A DNA stretch of 64,000 nucleotides, taken from NCBI GenBank assembly GCA_964562685.1, contig CAZLUP010000002.1, positions 62,001-126,000 on the forward strand, read 5' to 3'. Shown here piece by piece: positions 8,416 through 16,598 of the stretch; position 1 is the first letter of the stretch; the number at the start of each line of letters is the position of its first letter. A program made the translations under genes and the position numbers. The notes beneath the pieces are model-generated. The model was not told the DNA's origin. It made no database searches and saw nothing but the letters and a program-made list of their open reading frames with translations. This DNA comes from Stanieria sp964562685 (lineage in GTDB: Bacteria > Cyanobacteriota > Cyanobacteriia > Cyanobacteriales > Xenococcaceae).

Positions 8416-9186
8416 ATGGGATTATTTGACCGTCTTAGTCGAGTTGTTCGCGCCAATCTCAACGATTTAGTTAGCAAAGCAGAAGATCCAGAAAAAGTTT
8501 TAGAACAAGCTGTGATCGATATGCAGGAAGACTTAGTACAGCTTCGTCAAGCGGTAGCTAGAGCGATCGCAACTCAAAAACGTACTGAGCAACAATATAA
8601 CAAAAATCAAACTGAAGCAAATCAATGGCAACAAAGAGCGCAGTTAGCTTTGTCTAAAGGAGATGAAAACTTAGCGCGCGAGGCTTTGGTACGCAAAAAG
8701 TCTTTTAATGATGCAGCAGTAACCCTGAAAAATCAGTTAGATCAACAAATGACTAACGTTGATACTCTTAAGCGTAATTTAATTGCTTTAGAAAGCAAAA
8801 TTTCTGAAGCCAAAACTAAGAAAGATATGCTTAAGGCAAGGGCTAATGCAGCCAAAGCCCAAAAACAACTCCAAGAAACTATTGGCGGAATTGATACCAG
8901 TAGTGCAATGGGTGCTTTTGAGCGGATGGAAGATAAAGTCATGCAATTAGAGGCTGAATCTCAATCTGCTGCTGAACTAGGTGGTATGGGTTTAGAACAA
9001 CAGTTTGCTGCCCTAGAAGCTAGTAGCGGTGTCGAAGATGAATTAGCTGCCATGAAAGCTCAATTGACTGGGGCTTCTCCTTCTCAAACTGCTCTTCCTG
9101 CTGCGGATAAACCTACTTCTACTCCTAAAGATTCTGTGATTGATGCTGAGTTAGAAGCATTACGCAACGAGCTTAATCAAAGTTAA
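8416..9186 (+). CDS. vipp1: Membrane-remodelling protein Vipp1/IM30 (PspA family)
   Basis: A 256-residue, almost fully helical coiled-coil protein that begins MGLFDRLSRVVRANLNDLV, the amphipathic membrane-binding helix of the ESCRT-III-like PspA/Vipp1 family. It is followed by the conserved KAEDPEKVLEQAV. The body (about residues 25-215) is the PspA hairpin. A linker of about 25 residues and a final acidic helix (DAELEALRNELNQ) form the extra C-terminal tail that separates Vipp1 from PspA. In cyanobacteria it maintains thylakoid membranes. It has a long, separate upstream region, so it is probably transcribed alone. Confidence 0.93.
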   Translation: MGLFDRLSRVVRANLNDLVSKAEDPEKVLEQAVIDMQEDLVQLRQAVARAIATQKRTEQQYNKNQTEANQWQQRAQLALSKGDENLAREALVRKKSFNDAAVTLKNQLDQQMTNVDTLKRNLIALESKISEAKTKKDMLKARANAAKAQKQLQETIGGIDTSSAMGAFERMEDKVMQLEAESQSAAELGGMGLEQQFAALEASSGVEDELAAMKAQLTGASPSQTALPAADKPTSTPKDSVIDAELEALRNELNQS

Positions 9187-9216
9187 ATTGCTCAATAGCA
9201 AAACTGATAATTATAC

Positions 9217-9236
9217 AGACGTAGCGTGCTGCGTCT
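9217..9236. repeat. Short palindromic repeat (AGACGTAGC type)
   Basis: An imperfect palindrome, AGACGTAGC/GTGCTGCGTCT, lies in the spacer after vipp1. This is a form of dispersed palindrome common in cyanobacterial spacers. It may also slow or end transcription. Confidence 0.4.
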
Positions 9237-9342
9237 CTAACTGATTGTCTGGAGTTAAGCAGGTACGAGTTGCCTGCTCTTTCCATATTTTGACATTATT
9301 CGGTAAATTTAATTTTGTGTTAATTATTGAGTAGCAAGAGAA

Positions 9343-9666
9343 ATGAGTAGTGTAATCGAAATTGCTGACGAACAATTTGATCGGGAAGTATTTGAAGCTG
9401 ATAAGCCTGTTTTAGTATATTTTTGGGCTTCTTGGTGTGGTCCTTGTCGCTTAGTATCTCCCTCAATTAACTGGGTAGCCGCTCACTATAGCGATCGCTT
9501 AAAAGTGGTTAAATTAGAAATAGATCCTAGTCCTACCTCCGTAGCTAAATGCAATGTTGAAGGTGTACCAGCCTTAAGATTGTTTAATAACAATGAGATT
9601 GTAGTTTCCCATGAAGGAGCAATTGGTAAACAACAATTACAAAAAATGTTAGACGATCATCTTTAA
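9343..9666 (+). CDS. Thioredoxin family protein
   Basis: A 107-residue soluble thioredoxin with the classic WASWCGPC active site at about residues 28-35. It has an EIDPSPTSVAKCNVEGVPAL segment with the cis-proline (VP) near residue 76 and a C-terminal amphipathic helix. It has the canonical length and no signal peptide. The sequence around the cis-Pro (EGVPALRLF) and the loss of the usual NP/ID pattern suggest a divergent thioredoxin rather than the main m-type TrxA. Substrates are unknown. A hairpin separates it from the convergent transglutaminase gene. Confidence 0.9.
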   Translation: MSSVIEIADEQFDREVFEADKPVLVYFWASWCGPCRLVSPSINWVAAHYSDRLKVVKLEIDPSPTSVAKCNVEGVPALRLFNNNEIVVSHEGAIGKQQLQKMLDDHL

Positions 9667-9679
9667 TTAATAAAGCGCA

Positions 9680-9696
9680 TCTCGCTTTTAGCGAGA
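9680..9696. terminator. Hairpin between convergent thioredoxin and transglutaminase genes
   Basis: A perfect 7-bp stem TCTCGCT/AGCGAGA with a TTT loop stands 13 bp after the thioredoxin stop. There is no long T-run on either side, so a bidirectional terminator is plausible but not certain. Confidence 0.4.
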
Positions 9697-9737
9697 CGCA
9701 TTCACTGCTTAAGCAATAAATTGGGGAAAAACTAATT

Positions 9738-10613
9738 TTACTCAAGATGTTTGATCATAATCTGTGCTTCTAATCTAGAATCAGCTTTTGTCCCATTTTG
9801 AGAATTAACCGTACCAGAAATAGGTGCAGCATAACTAGGGAAAGCAGAAGCAGCTAAAGCTATATGGCGATCGCTAACAGCCAAACCATGAGTTGGATCG
9901 TAACCGCGCCAACCCGCACCAGGTAAGTATACTTCTACCCAAGCGTGTAAATCTCTTTCTTGTTGATCGGAATTTCCTTCTTGATAACCACTCACAAATC
10001 TTGCTGCTAAACCAACTGCCCGACATACTTCCATAAATAAAATTGCCAAATCTCGGCAAGAACCCTGTTTTCTCCGCCAAGTTATTCCTGCTTGCCAAGG
10101 TTCGCCTGTTTCTCTAGTAATATATTGGCAGTTTTCATAAATACGCTGATTTAAATTAGATAAAAAATCTACCGTATTTGCATTAACCTCTTGAATAATT
10201 GCTTCTGCCAGTTCGACAATTACAGTATCTAGAACAAAACTATAAGGTTTTAAATACGGTTTAAGTTGAATCAACAGAGAACTAGGATAATCAAAGGGTA
10301 AGGTGGTTGCCCAAGTTTCAAGTAAATAGTTAAAAGGATTAGTTTGCCAAGTTTCCACTTTAGCTAGTATTTGCAAGCTTAACTGATTAGTAGGTGTATC
10401 AAACCAAAGCTTACTAAAATCATTGCCATCCAAATCGATCAACTCAGAAATGCTTTGAGGTTGGGGATTAACTAATAAAGAAAAATTATGAAGCTTTTGC
10501 CAATTATTACAACGGGGACGAAGTCTGATTAGGTGAGGATTTAAAGAAACTGTTTGACTGTAAGTATAAGTTGTTTGATGACTGATTTGATATAACATCT
10601 TGCCAATATACAT
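9738..10613 (-). CDS. Transglutaminase-like domain protein
   Basis: A 291-residue cytosolic protein. The N-terminal beta-sandwich (about residues 8-90, with QISHQTTYTYSQ and LIRLRPR) is followed by the papain-like transglutaminase core with its triad: Cys in KQGSCRDLA (about residue 179), His in DLHAWVEVYLPG, Asp in YDPTHGL. This is the bacterial transglutaminase/protease family often found near alpha-E and circularly permuted ATP-grasp genes; none are adjacent here. ATG at 10613 opens the frame. An ATG five codons later (10598), giving MLYQISHQ, is also possible and fits family N-termini. Confidence 0.88.
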   Translation of the reverse strand: MYIGKMLYQISHQTTYTYSQTVSLNPHLIRLRPRCNNWQKLHNFSLLVNPQPQSISELIDLDGNDFSKLWFDTPTNQLSLQILAKVETWQTNPFNYLLETWATTLPFDYPSSLLIQLKPYLKPYSFVLDTVIVELAEAIIQEVNANTVDFLSNLNQRIYENCQYITRETGEPWQAGITWRRKQGSCRDLAILFMEVCRAVGLAARFVSGYQEGNSDQQERDLHAWVEVYLPGAGWRGYDPTHGLAVSDRHIALAASAFPSYAAPISGTVNSQNGTKADSRLEAQIMIKHLE

Positions 10614-10896
10614 CCAAGTAGTATCAAAGAAACTTTAACTACTTTCTTACCATCATGTCTAAATAAACTTTTGTGACTCGACCATCACACGTAATATTAC
10701 TAATTTAGTATGCTTTACTTCGATAATCCGACTCTGCTTAGTTGAAAGCGAAACTAAAATTAGGTCAACACCATCTCCTAATTCCCTTCCGATATCAGGA
10801 AGTCATAGGTAATAGGTAATAAGGTTATAACTTTTCTGTCTCCTGCCTTTTTAGACATCCTCTAAAAGAAATTTATCAGCATAAAAAAAATCTGCT

Positions 10897-11742
10897 ATGG
10901 CTAGAAAAAAAATTCGTCCCAATTATGAAGCGACTGATGATCTCAATGTTTGGCCATCTTTTACTGATTTAATGGCTAATGCTTTTATGATTATTAGTTT
11001 GTTTTTATTGCTAGCTTTATTTAAATCATTGTTTTTGAAATATACAGCCGAAGAAACAGAATTAAATCTCAGTGAAAGTGAAAGACAAGTTAGAGTTTTA
11101 AACAAAAGAATAGCATCCTTAGAAAATGAATTAGGAGAAAGTCTTGATGAAATTAGACAATTAAGTAGAGGTTCATCAGAATTATCACAACGTCTACAAC
11201 AAAGCGATCGCAGAGCAGATTTGCTAGCTTTAGAAGTGCAGCGTTTAAAGTCCGCTCCTCCAGTAGTAGTAATTCAAGACTCTGGAGAATATCAATTTGC
11301 TTCTGGTAGTGCAGAATTACCCGAAGGTTTAAAATATTATATTGTTAATGATCTAGCGAATAAAATTGAGGAAATTAGTCAACAAAGAAATCTCTATGTA
11401 GTAGAAATTATTGGTCATACTGATGGGCAAATTAATGTTAATAGTCCTAGTAATTTAGACCAACAATTAGAAGCGGTAGCTAATGGTGAAAAACCAATTA
11501 ATAGTTTAAATCCAGGTTCTAATGTAGATTTAGGTTTAATGCGAGCCTTAGAAGTAGTCAAAGAATTACAAGAATTACAAAAACAAGGACGTTTACAAGG
11601 AGTACAATTTCGGGCTTATTCTGCTGCTCAATTACTTTTACCTTCAGGAGATTTTGCAACTACTAATCGTCAAGCAGACGCAAAAAGAAGAAGAATAGAG
11701 ATTCGTTTTTCTCCTTTAGGAAAAGCAGAAACAATTAGATGA
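10897..11742 (+). CDS. MotB/OmpA-like peptidoglycan-binding membrane protein
   Basis: A 281-residue protein with one transmembrane helix near residues 28-47, preceded by WPSFTDLMANAF, which is MotB/ZorB-like. A coiled coil of about 60 residues follows, then an OmpA-type domain from about residue 128. It contains YQFASGSAELP, VVEIIGHTDGQ and the closing NRQADAKRRRIEIRFSP. These parts indicate an inner-membrane protein that reaches into the periplasm and binds peptidoglycan. No MotA/ExbB/ZorA-type partner lies beside it and there are no flagella genes, so the partner and role are unknown. Confidence 0.8.
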   Translation: MARKKIRPNYEATDDLNVWPSFTDLMANAFMIISLFLLLALFKSLFLKYTAEETELNLSESERQVRVLNKRIASLENELGESLDEIRQLSRGSSELSQRLQQSDRRADLLALEVQRLKSAPPVVVIQDSGEYQFASGSAELPEGLKYYIVNDLANKIEEISQQRNLYVVEIIGHTDGQINVNSPSNLDQQLEAVANGEKPINSLNPGSNVDLGLMRALEVVKELQELQKQGRLQGVQFRAYSAAQLLLPSGDFATTNRQADAKRRRIEIRFSPLGKAETIR

Positions 11743-11962
11743 AGCTTTGATTATAAATCTTTAGTTTTTTCTGACATTAATTTTGATTGGGCTGGCTAAA
11801 TTCTGTTGTTGTAGCAACTGAGATAAGTAATTTTAAAATTATAAAAAATGTCCACAGATACACACGGATACGCACAGATGAAGCGATTGTTTAGTTAAGT
11901 TTTTTTAGTGGGGATTTATCATACAATAAAACTTTAAACCAACCTAAATTTTAATTACAACA

Positions 11963-12166
11963 ATGAAAGATTTTTTTGAAAATATTGCGCGCTATCCTCG
12001 CTTTATACTTGGTTTAATTTTGGGAATTTTCCTGGCTTTTTTAGAGCGATTTAGACCCTTACTCAAAAATCCGCTCACAGCCACTGCACTGATGGGCTTG
12101 GCAGTAGGAACATTTGCCTTCTTTTATTTTACTCTACGGGCAATGCTCGGCTTAAATCCAGTTTAA
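11963..12166 (+). CDS. ycf33: DUF751 / Ycf33 family small membrane protein
   Basis: A 67-residue protein with two transmembrane segments (about residues 14-30 and 40-60) and the family start FFENIARYPRFILG. Ycf33 is conserved in cyanobacteria and some plastids; its function is unknown. It sits 115 bp ahead of rbfA and the GH3 gene, an order often seen in cyanobacteria, so the three may share transcription. Confidence 0.88.
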   Translation: MKDFFENIARYPRFILGLILGIFLAFLERFRPLLKNPLTATALMGLAVGTFAFFYFTLRAMLGLNPV

Positions 12167-12281
12167 ACTAAAAAAGTATGGCTATTTACTCGGTTATTCT
12201 CATGTATAGTTTCTGCTTTTTGCTACTAAAATGGAAAACTGAGTTAAAGTCCATGGTTGGAAAACTTAGGGGGCGAAAATT

Positions 12282-12683
12282 ATGGCTAATAACCGTCGCG
12301 TTTCTCGCATTTCTTCTTTAATCAAACGAGAAGTTAGCCAAATGTTACTGAATGGGATTAAAGATGACCGTGTTGGTGCAGGAATGGTTAGCATTACTGA
12401 TGTTGATGTTTCTGGCGATCTACAACACGCCAAAATCTTTGTTAGTATCTATGGTACTGAAGAAGCAAAAGCTGAAACAATGGAAGGATTAAAATCTTCG
12501 ACTGCTTTTGTGAGAAAAGAGTTAGGTCATCGAATTCGGCTACGTCGAACTCCTGAAGTTATCTTTCTTGAAGATCATTCCTTAGAAAGAGGCGATCGCA
12601 TTTTGAACCTAATCAATCAAATTAGTAGCGATCGTGAGCCATCAAATTCAATTACAGACGATCTGGAAGAGGACATTAATTAA
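12282..12683 (+). CDS. rbfA: 30S ribosome-binding factor RbfA
   Basis: Assembly factor for the small ribosomal subunit, needed for 16S rRNA 5' end maturation and cold growth. It has 133 residues. The type II KH fold is visible: NRRVSRISSLIKREVSQML at the N-terminus, DVSGDLQHAKIFVSIYG in the middle, and RTPEVIFLEDHSLERGDRI near residue 100. The C-terminal acidic tail is typical. The GH3 gene starts 6 bp after the stop, suggesting co-translation. Confidence 0.96.
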   Translation: MANNRRVSRISSLIKREVSQMLLNGIKDDRVGAGMVSITDVDVSGDLQHAKIFVSIYGTEEAKAETMEGLKSSTAFVRKELGHRIRLRRTPEVIFLEDHSLERGDRILNLINQISSDREPSNSITDDLEEDIN

Positions 12684-12689
12684 ATTATC

Positions 12690-14297
12690 GTGTCTCAATT
12701 GATCCCCGATTGGCAAGAGCTTTCTCTTAAACAACAAATCGGACAAATGGTGGTAGTCCGCGCCTCTGGCTATTTGTTCGATCACCAAATTCGTTATCCT
12801 GCCTGGGAAGTTTCTACACCTAAGTTAAAACAATGGTTCGAGGAATTATCTTTGGGTGGGGTAATTTTATTAGGTGGTAGCGCAGCCGAATTATCTTTGA
12901 AAACACAAAAATTACAAGCCTGGGCAAAAATTCCTTTATTGATCGCAGCAGATATAGAAGAAGGAGTAGGACAAAGATTTGCAGGTGCGACTTGGTTTCC
13001 CCCGCCAATGGCTTTGGGAGAAATTGCTGCTAAGGATTTATCTCTGGCTCAAAACTATGCCGTTGCTATGGGTAAGATTACGGCACAGGAAGCTTTGGCA
13101 ATTGGTATTAATTGGTTGCTTGCACCAGTCGTAGATGTTAATAATAACCCTGATAATCCTGTAATTAATATTCGTGCTTTTGGTGAAAATCCCCAAATTG
13201 TTAGTAGTTTAACTTCCGCTTTTATTGAAGGAGCAAAAACCCATCCGATTTTAACTACTGCTAAACATTTTCCTGGCCATGGTGATACTGCTACCGACTC
13301 TCATCTTGATTTACCTACAATCCCTCACCCCAACTCGCGATTAAATCAAGTTGAATTACCACCTTTTCAAAGTGCGATCGCGTCTGAAGTAGATAGTATC
13401 ATGACGGCTCATCTAATGATCCCTGCTTGGGATCGTGATTATCTTGCCACCCTTTCTAAAACCATTCTCACAGGTAAACTAAGACAAGAACTAGGATTTG
13501 AGGGTTTAATTGTTACTGATGCTTTAATTATGGGAGGAATAACCAAATATGCCTCTCCAGCAGAAATAGCCGTGATGGCAGTAGCAGCAGGTGTAGATAT
13601 TTTATTAATGCCTAGGGATCCCGAAGTAGCAATTGAAGCAATTTATCAGGCAGTGCGATCGGGTAAATTAAGCGAATCCCTGATTCATCAAGCGTTACAA
13701 CGGATTTGGCAAGCTAAACAAAAACTTTTACCCGATTCCCCCAATCTCAACCAACTTGCACAACCAGAAGCAACTATAACTGTTAATTCAATTCTACGGG
13801 ATTCTCTACAAATGGCGGGTAATTTACCCTTAAAACCTCAAACAGGGGAAAATTTACGCAATCTCATTGTAGTTGATGATCTTCTCAATTGTCCTTTTCT
13901 TGATATTCAAACTCCAGCAGTAGCAATACCCCAGAAATTTGGCTATCAAAGGCAAATAGTAGATCAAAACAGTTTATGTTCTGCTCAATCAGATTCCCAA
14001 AGCACTTTACTACAAGTTTTTATTCGCGGTAATCCCTTTCGCGGTACAGCAGGTTTAACCAAAGTAGCTCAAGAATTTTATCAACAACTATTGCGATCTG
14101 GACAAATTGAAGGATTAGTAATTTATGGTAGTCCTTATGTAAAAGATTGGTTTGTGGCTCAATTAACTACCGAGTTACCCTGGATATTTAGCTATGGACA
14201 GATGAATTTGGCTCAAGGAATGGCGTTAAAAGTTCTATTTGGCTTATCTGCTACGGAAACTTCCAGTTTAAATAATCAATCTAATTTTGGTTTTTGA
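12690..14297 (+). CDS. Glycoside hydrolase family 3 protein (beta-N-acetylhexosaminidase type)
   Basis: A 535-residue protein with a GTG start 6 bp after rbfA. The N-terminal 340 residues are the GH3 TIM barrel. The NagZ-type signature KHFPGHGDTATDSHLDLP (about residues 190-207) holds the mobile His/Asp general acid pair, and the nucleophile Asp is in GLIVTDALIMGG. The family removes N-acetylglucosamine from muropeptides in cell-wall recycling. It is longer than single-domain NagZ (about 340 residues). The extra 190 residues look like a second alpha/beta domain of the kind found in Bacillus-type enzymes. There is no signal peptide, so it is probably cytoplasmic. Confidence 0.9.
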   Translation: MSQLIPDWQELSLKQQIGQMVVVRASGYLFDHQIRYPAWEVSTPKLKQWFEELSLGGVILLGGSAAELSLKTQKLQAWAKIPLLIAADIEEGVGQRFAGATWFPPPMALGEIAAKDLSLAQNYAVAMGKITAQEALAIGINWLLAPVVDVNNNPDNPVINIRAFGENPQIVSSLTSAFIEGAKTHPILTTAKHFPGHGDTATDSHLDLPTIPHPNSRLNQVELPPFQSAIASEVDSIMTAHLMIPAWDRDYLATLSKTILTGKLRQELGFEGLIVTDALIMGGITKYASPAEIAVMAVAAGVDILLMPRDPEVAIEAIYQAVRSGKLSESLIHQALQRIWQAKQKLLPDSPNLNQLAQPEATITVNSILRDSLQMAGNLPLKPQTGENLRNLIVVDDLLNCPFLDIQTPAVAIPQKFGYQRQIVDQNSLCSAQSDSQSTLLQVFIRGNPFRGTAGLTKVAQEFYQQLLRSGQIEGLVIYGSPYVKDWFVAQLTTELPWIFSYGQMNLAQGMALKVLFGLSATETSSLNNQSNFGF

Positions 14298-14598
14298 TGA
14301 GTAATCTCAAGTGTAGATAATCACTTAAAGTTTTTTATAAGATTATCAGCCTCTTTTTAAGAAGATATATATAATACACAAGTACTTAAGTTGTGTAATT
14401 TGTAGTGAAAAGATACACCAAATATTTGGATATAGAGATTAAGTTATAAATTATCCTTATTTTTACCAAAATTTTGATATTTTTTTAGATTTGTAGTGCT
14501 TGATACAGCGAAATTTCTGGTTATTATTCTGATTTTTGTTCTATAGTTATAGATAAGAGCTTTAAATTTCCAATCTTAGATTATTCCGGTGACAATTC
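14298..14598. other. AT-rich spacer before the first DUF4327 gene
   Basis: No gene is visible. A weak hairpin AAGTG/CACTT followed by a T-run (about 14309-14336) may end the GH3 transcript. The rest is presumably the promoter region of the DUF4327 gene. Confidence 0.35.
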
Positions 14599-14841
14599 AT
14601 GAGCCTTGCAACCTTATCTCCATCCCCTTCTATTAACTACTCACTCGACATGATTAAAGACGAGGCACGTCAGTTAGTGGAACAAGGGATTATCAGTCGT
14701 CAACAACCTATTTACGTACTTTGTCAATATATTCCTGCACGCGAATGGGTTTGTGTTGAGTGCGAATTAGAAAAATGTGATTATCTTTTGAGAGATCCTA
14801 TCGGTGAATTGATCGCTTACGAAGACTGGGATAATGATTGA
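14599..14841 (+). CDS. DUF4327 family protein (copy 1)
   Basis: An 80-residue soluble protein restricted to cyanobacteria; function unknown. Diagnostic segments are YSLDMIKDEARQLVE, QQPIYVLCQYIPAREW and CELEKCDYLLRDPI. The three cysteines (CQY, CVECELEKC) could bind a metal or respond to redox state, though nothing shows this. It is followed by a strong intrinsic terminator and then by a paralogue 269 bp downstream. Confidence 0.9.
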   Translation: MSLATLSPSPSINYSLDMIKDEARQLVEQGIISRQQPIYVLCQYIPAREWVCVECELEKCDYLLRDPIGELIAYEDWDND

Positions 14842-14928
14842 GCTTTAAGCAAAAGAAGATTAAGCTTTGGAAATTAATTTTATAAAATAACCATAACAAT
14901 AACAAAACATAAAAATGATCGTAGAGAG

Positions 14929-14949
14929 CCTGGATATCCAGGTTTTTTT
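14929..14949 (+). terminator. Rho-independent terminator after DUF4327 copy 1
   Basis: A perfect palindrome CCTGGATATCCAGG is followed directly by seven T. This is the clearest intrinsic terminator in the window, and it separates the two DUF4327 genes into independent units. Confidence 0.85.
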
Positions 14950-15110
14950 GTTTGGCAGGAATAATTTTAAAAAAAACATAAAAATATTATTGTTTATTTA
15001 CAAAATTGCGACAAAAAGTAACTTATAATACTGAAAAAGGTAAATTTTATTGGTATCCCTTTTGCCTTATTATTTAATACTAGGGTGTTTGATTAGTAGG
15101 TTTAACCCTT

Positions 15111-15359
15111 ATGAGTATTAATGCAACCTTGACGACTTCGCCTTCACCGTTTCGCTATTCGATTGAAACGATTAAAGATGAAGTAAGGCAACTGGTAGAG
15201 AGAGGAATCATCCAAAAAAACCAACCTCTCTACGCTCTTTGCCAGTATTTACCTGCTCGCGAATGGCTTGGGATAGAATGCGAATTGGAAAGATGTGACT
15301 ATCTTTTACGCGATCGCATTAGTGATCTATTAAGTACAGAAAGATGGGATAACGATTAA
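15111..15359 (+). CDS. DUF4327 family protein (copy 2)
   Basis: An 82-residue paralogue of the gene at 14599, alike across the whole length (YSIETIKDEVRQLVERGII, CQYLPAREW, CELERCDYLLRDRI). The N-terminal ten residues and the last dozen differ most. One cysteine of copy 1 (VCVE) is replaced here (LGIE), so only CQY, CELE and RCDY cysteines remain. It has its own upstream region, so the two copies may be regulated differently. Function unknown. Confidence 0.9.
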   Translation: MSINATLTTSPSPFRYSIETIKDEVRQLVERGIIQKNQPLYALCQYLPAREWLGIECELERCDYLLRDRISDLLSTERWDND

Positions 15360-15403
15360 ATAAATAGTTTTTTGAAAAAGAAAAGCAAATTTACTAAATT
15401 ATT

Positions 15404-15544
15404 AGGCATTGCGAAAGGCAGGGTATGAAAAATAAAATCTGATCGTATTGGTCTACTTTTTTTTAATTCACTAGAAACTAATAGCTAATAGCTAACAGCT
15501 ATAAGAGAATTACTCTCGGCTTCATACCTCAAATCAGCAACGCC
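15404..15544. mobile_element. MITE-like element, copy A (141 bp)
   Basis: A non-coding element with imperfect terminal inverted repeats: left GGCATTGC...GGGTATGAA, right TTCATACC...GCAACGCC. It is flanked by a 7-bp direct repeat AATTATT at 15397-15403 and 15545-15551, as expected of a target-site duplication. Inside are A/T runs and a reiterated AGCTAATAGCTAACAGCT motif. Copy B (24628-24771) has the same ends and a different 7-bp duplication. Confidence 0.75.
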
Positions 15545-15581
15545 AATTATTCAATTATTATTTATTTAATTATTATTTTAT

Positions 15582-15968
15582 TTATTTTGGCTCTTCTGAT
15601 TTACGTAACTGTTCTAATTCATTTCTCAGAGCAATAATTTGTTCAGTAAGTTCCTCTAATTCGGATTGGACGTTATTATCAGTGGGAGTAGGGTTAGATA
15701 CAGTTTCAGTACTTGGTTGAGAAGTTGTGGCTATATGTCGCCAACCCCCTTGATTGAGAAAATTTTCTAGGTTTTTTCTAGCTTCTTGCTCAGTAATTTG
15801 ACCTTTTTTAGCCCATTCGCCTGTTTTTTCACTCAATTCTGTTTGTAGATTAGAAAGAGTTTCAGTGCGTTTTTGAGGATCGGCAAAAGTTTCACATAAA
15901 TCTGTTGCTGCTCCTACAGCTACGTGGAAGCCTTGTTGCACGAATTGAAAAAGATTGTTGTTGTTCAT
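15582..15968 (-). CDS. Phasin-like coiled-coil protein, unknown function
   Basis: A 128-residue protein with an N-terminal helix region (FQFVQQGFHVAVGAATDLCETF) and a middle helical stretch containing LSEKTGEWAKKGQITEQEARK. A Ser/Thr/Pro-rich linker (about residues 78-98) precedes a final coiled coil (ELEELTEQIIALRNELEQLRK). The first part recalls phasin/PHA granule-associated and similar helical proteins of cyanobacteria. That resemblance is weak and no polyester-synthesis genes are near. It lies 50 bp upstream of the next minus-strand gene and may be its co-transcribed partner. Confidence 0.7.
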   Translation of the reverse strand: MNNNNLFQFVQQGFHVAVGAATDLCETFADPQKRTETLSNLQTELSEKTGEWAKKGQITEQEARKNLENFLNQGGWRHIATTSQPSTETVSNPTPTDNNVQSELEELTEQIIALRNELEQLRKSEEPK

Positions 15969-16018
15969 AATAATTTAGATCGATAGGAAATCTAGAGAGC
16001 TAGTCAAAAATATTTTAT

Positions 16019-16369
16019 CTATCCTACTTGTTCTAAATAAAGATTGACATCTTCAATTAATTGAGTCAATTCAGCTTCACTGGTGAGGCGGATGCGATCA
16101 TCACGAATCGTTAACAAGACTTTAGCAGCAAAGGGACTAGGATAAATATTAGGATTACAAAACACTTCTAAAAATATTTCTCCAGTGTAGCGATATTCCA
16201 TTGGAGGTTGAGGCTTGGGTTTACCACCGCCACTAGCAGCAGCATGAGAGGCAACTGCTTTGAGACTCTGCATTAAAATAGTAATCTCTTGTTGTAAGTT
16301 TTTAGCTGCTTCTTCATTAAAACTAAAGCTGATCGAACCTTGAATTAAATTTAGTGTTAATCGTGTCAT
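16019..16369 (-). CDS. Conserved cyanobacterial hypothetical protein
   Basis: A 116-residue soluble protein. The N-terminal part is amphipathic (LTLNLIQGSISFSFNEEAA). There is a glycine/proline-rich hinge near residues 45-56 (GGGKPKPQPP) and a beta-rich C-terminal half ending in an acidic helix (LTQLIEDVNLYLEQVG). No known motif is recognised. It is on the same strand as the coiled-coil gene at 15582, 50 bp upstream of it, so the two may form a short operon. Confidence 0.7.
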   Translation of the reverse strand: MTRLTLNLIQGSISFSFNEEAAKNLQQEITILMQSLKAVASHAAASGGGKPKPQPPMEYRYTGEIFLEVFCNPNIYPSPFAAKVLLTIRDDRIRLTSEAELTQLIEDVNLYLEQVG

Positions 16370-16598
16370 TGTAATAGATTTTAATAATTGGTGTTAATGC
16401 TAGAAAATTTCATTGTGTCACGGTCAAAATTTATCAGAGAATCAGCTAAACCAAGACAATATTTAAAAAAAAATCTCAATAAGTTAACATATTTATTTTT
16501 ACTCAAGCGAACTTAAACTATTAACTGATCAAGGCTGACAAAATTTTTATTTTACGATTTAAAGTTAAAGTATTAATTTGTCTTATTTTACTATTGTT

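Noticed and set aside
10897..11742. Zorya-type anti-phage system
   Set aside because: Only a ZorB-like architecture is present; no ZorA, helicase or nuclease gene is adjacent.
11843..11882. CACAGATACACACGGATACGCACAGATGAA stretch (given in part) after the OmpA-like gene
   Set aside because: Looks like a dispersed intergenic repeat of simple composition; no structure or coding role could be supported.
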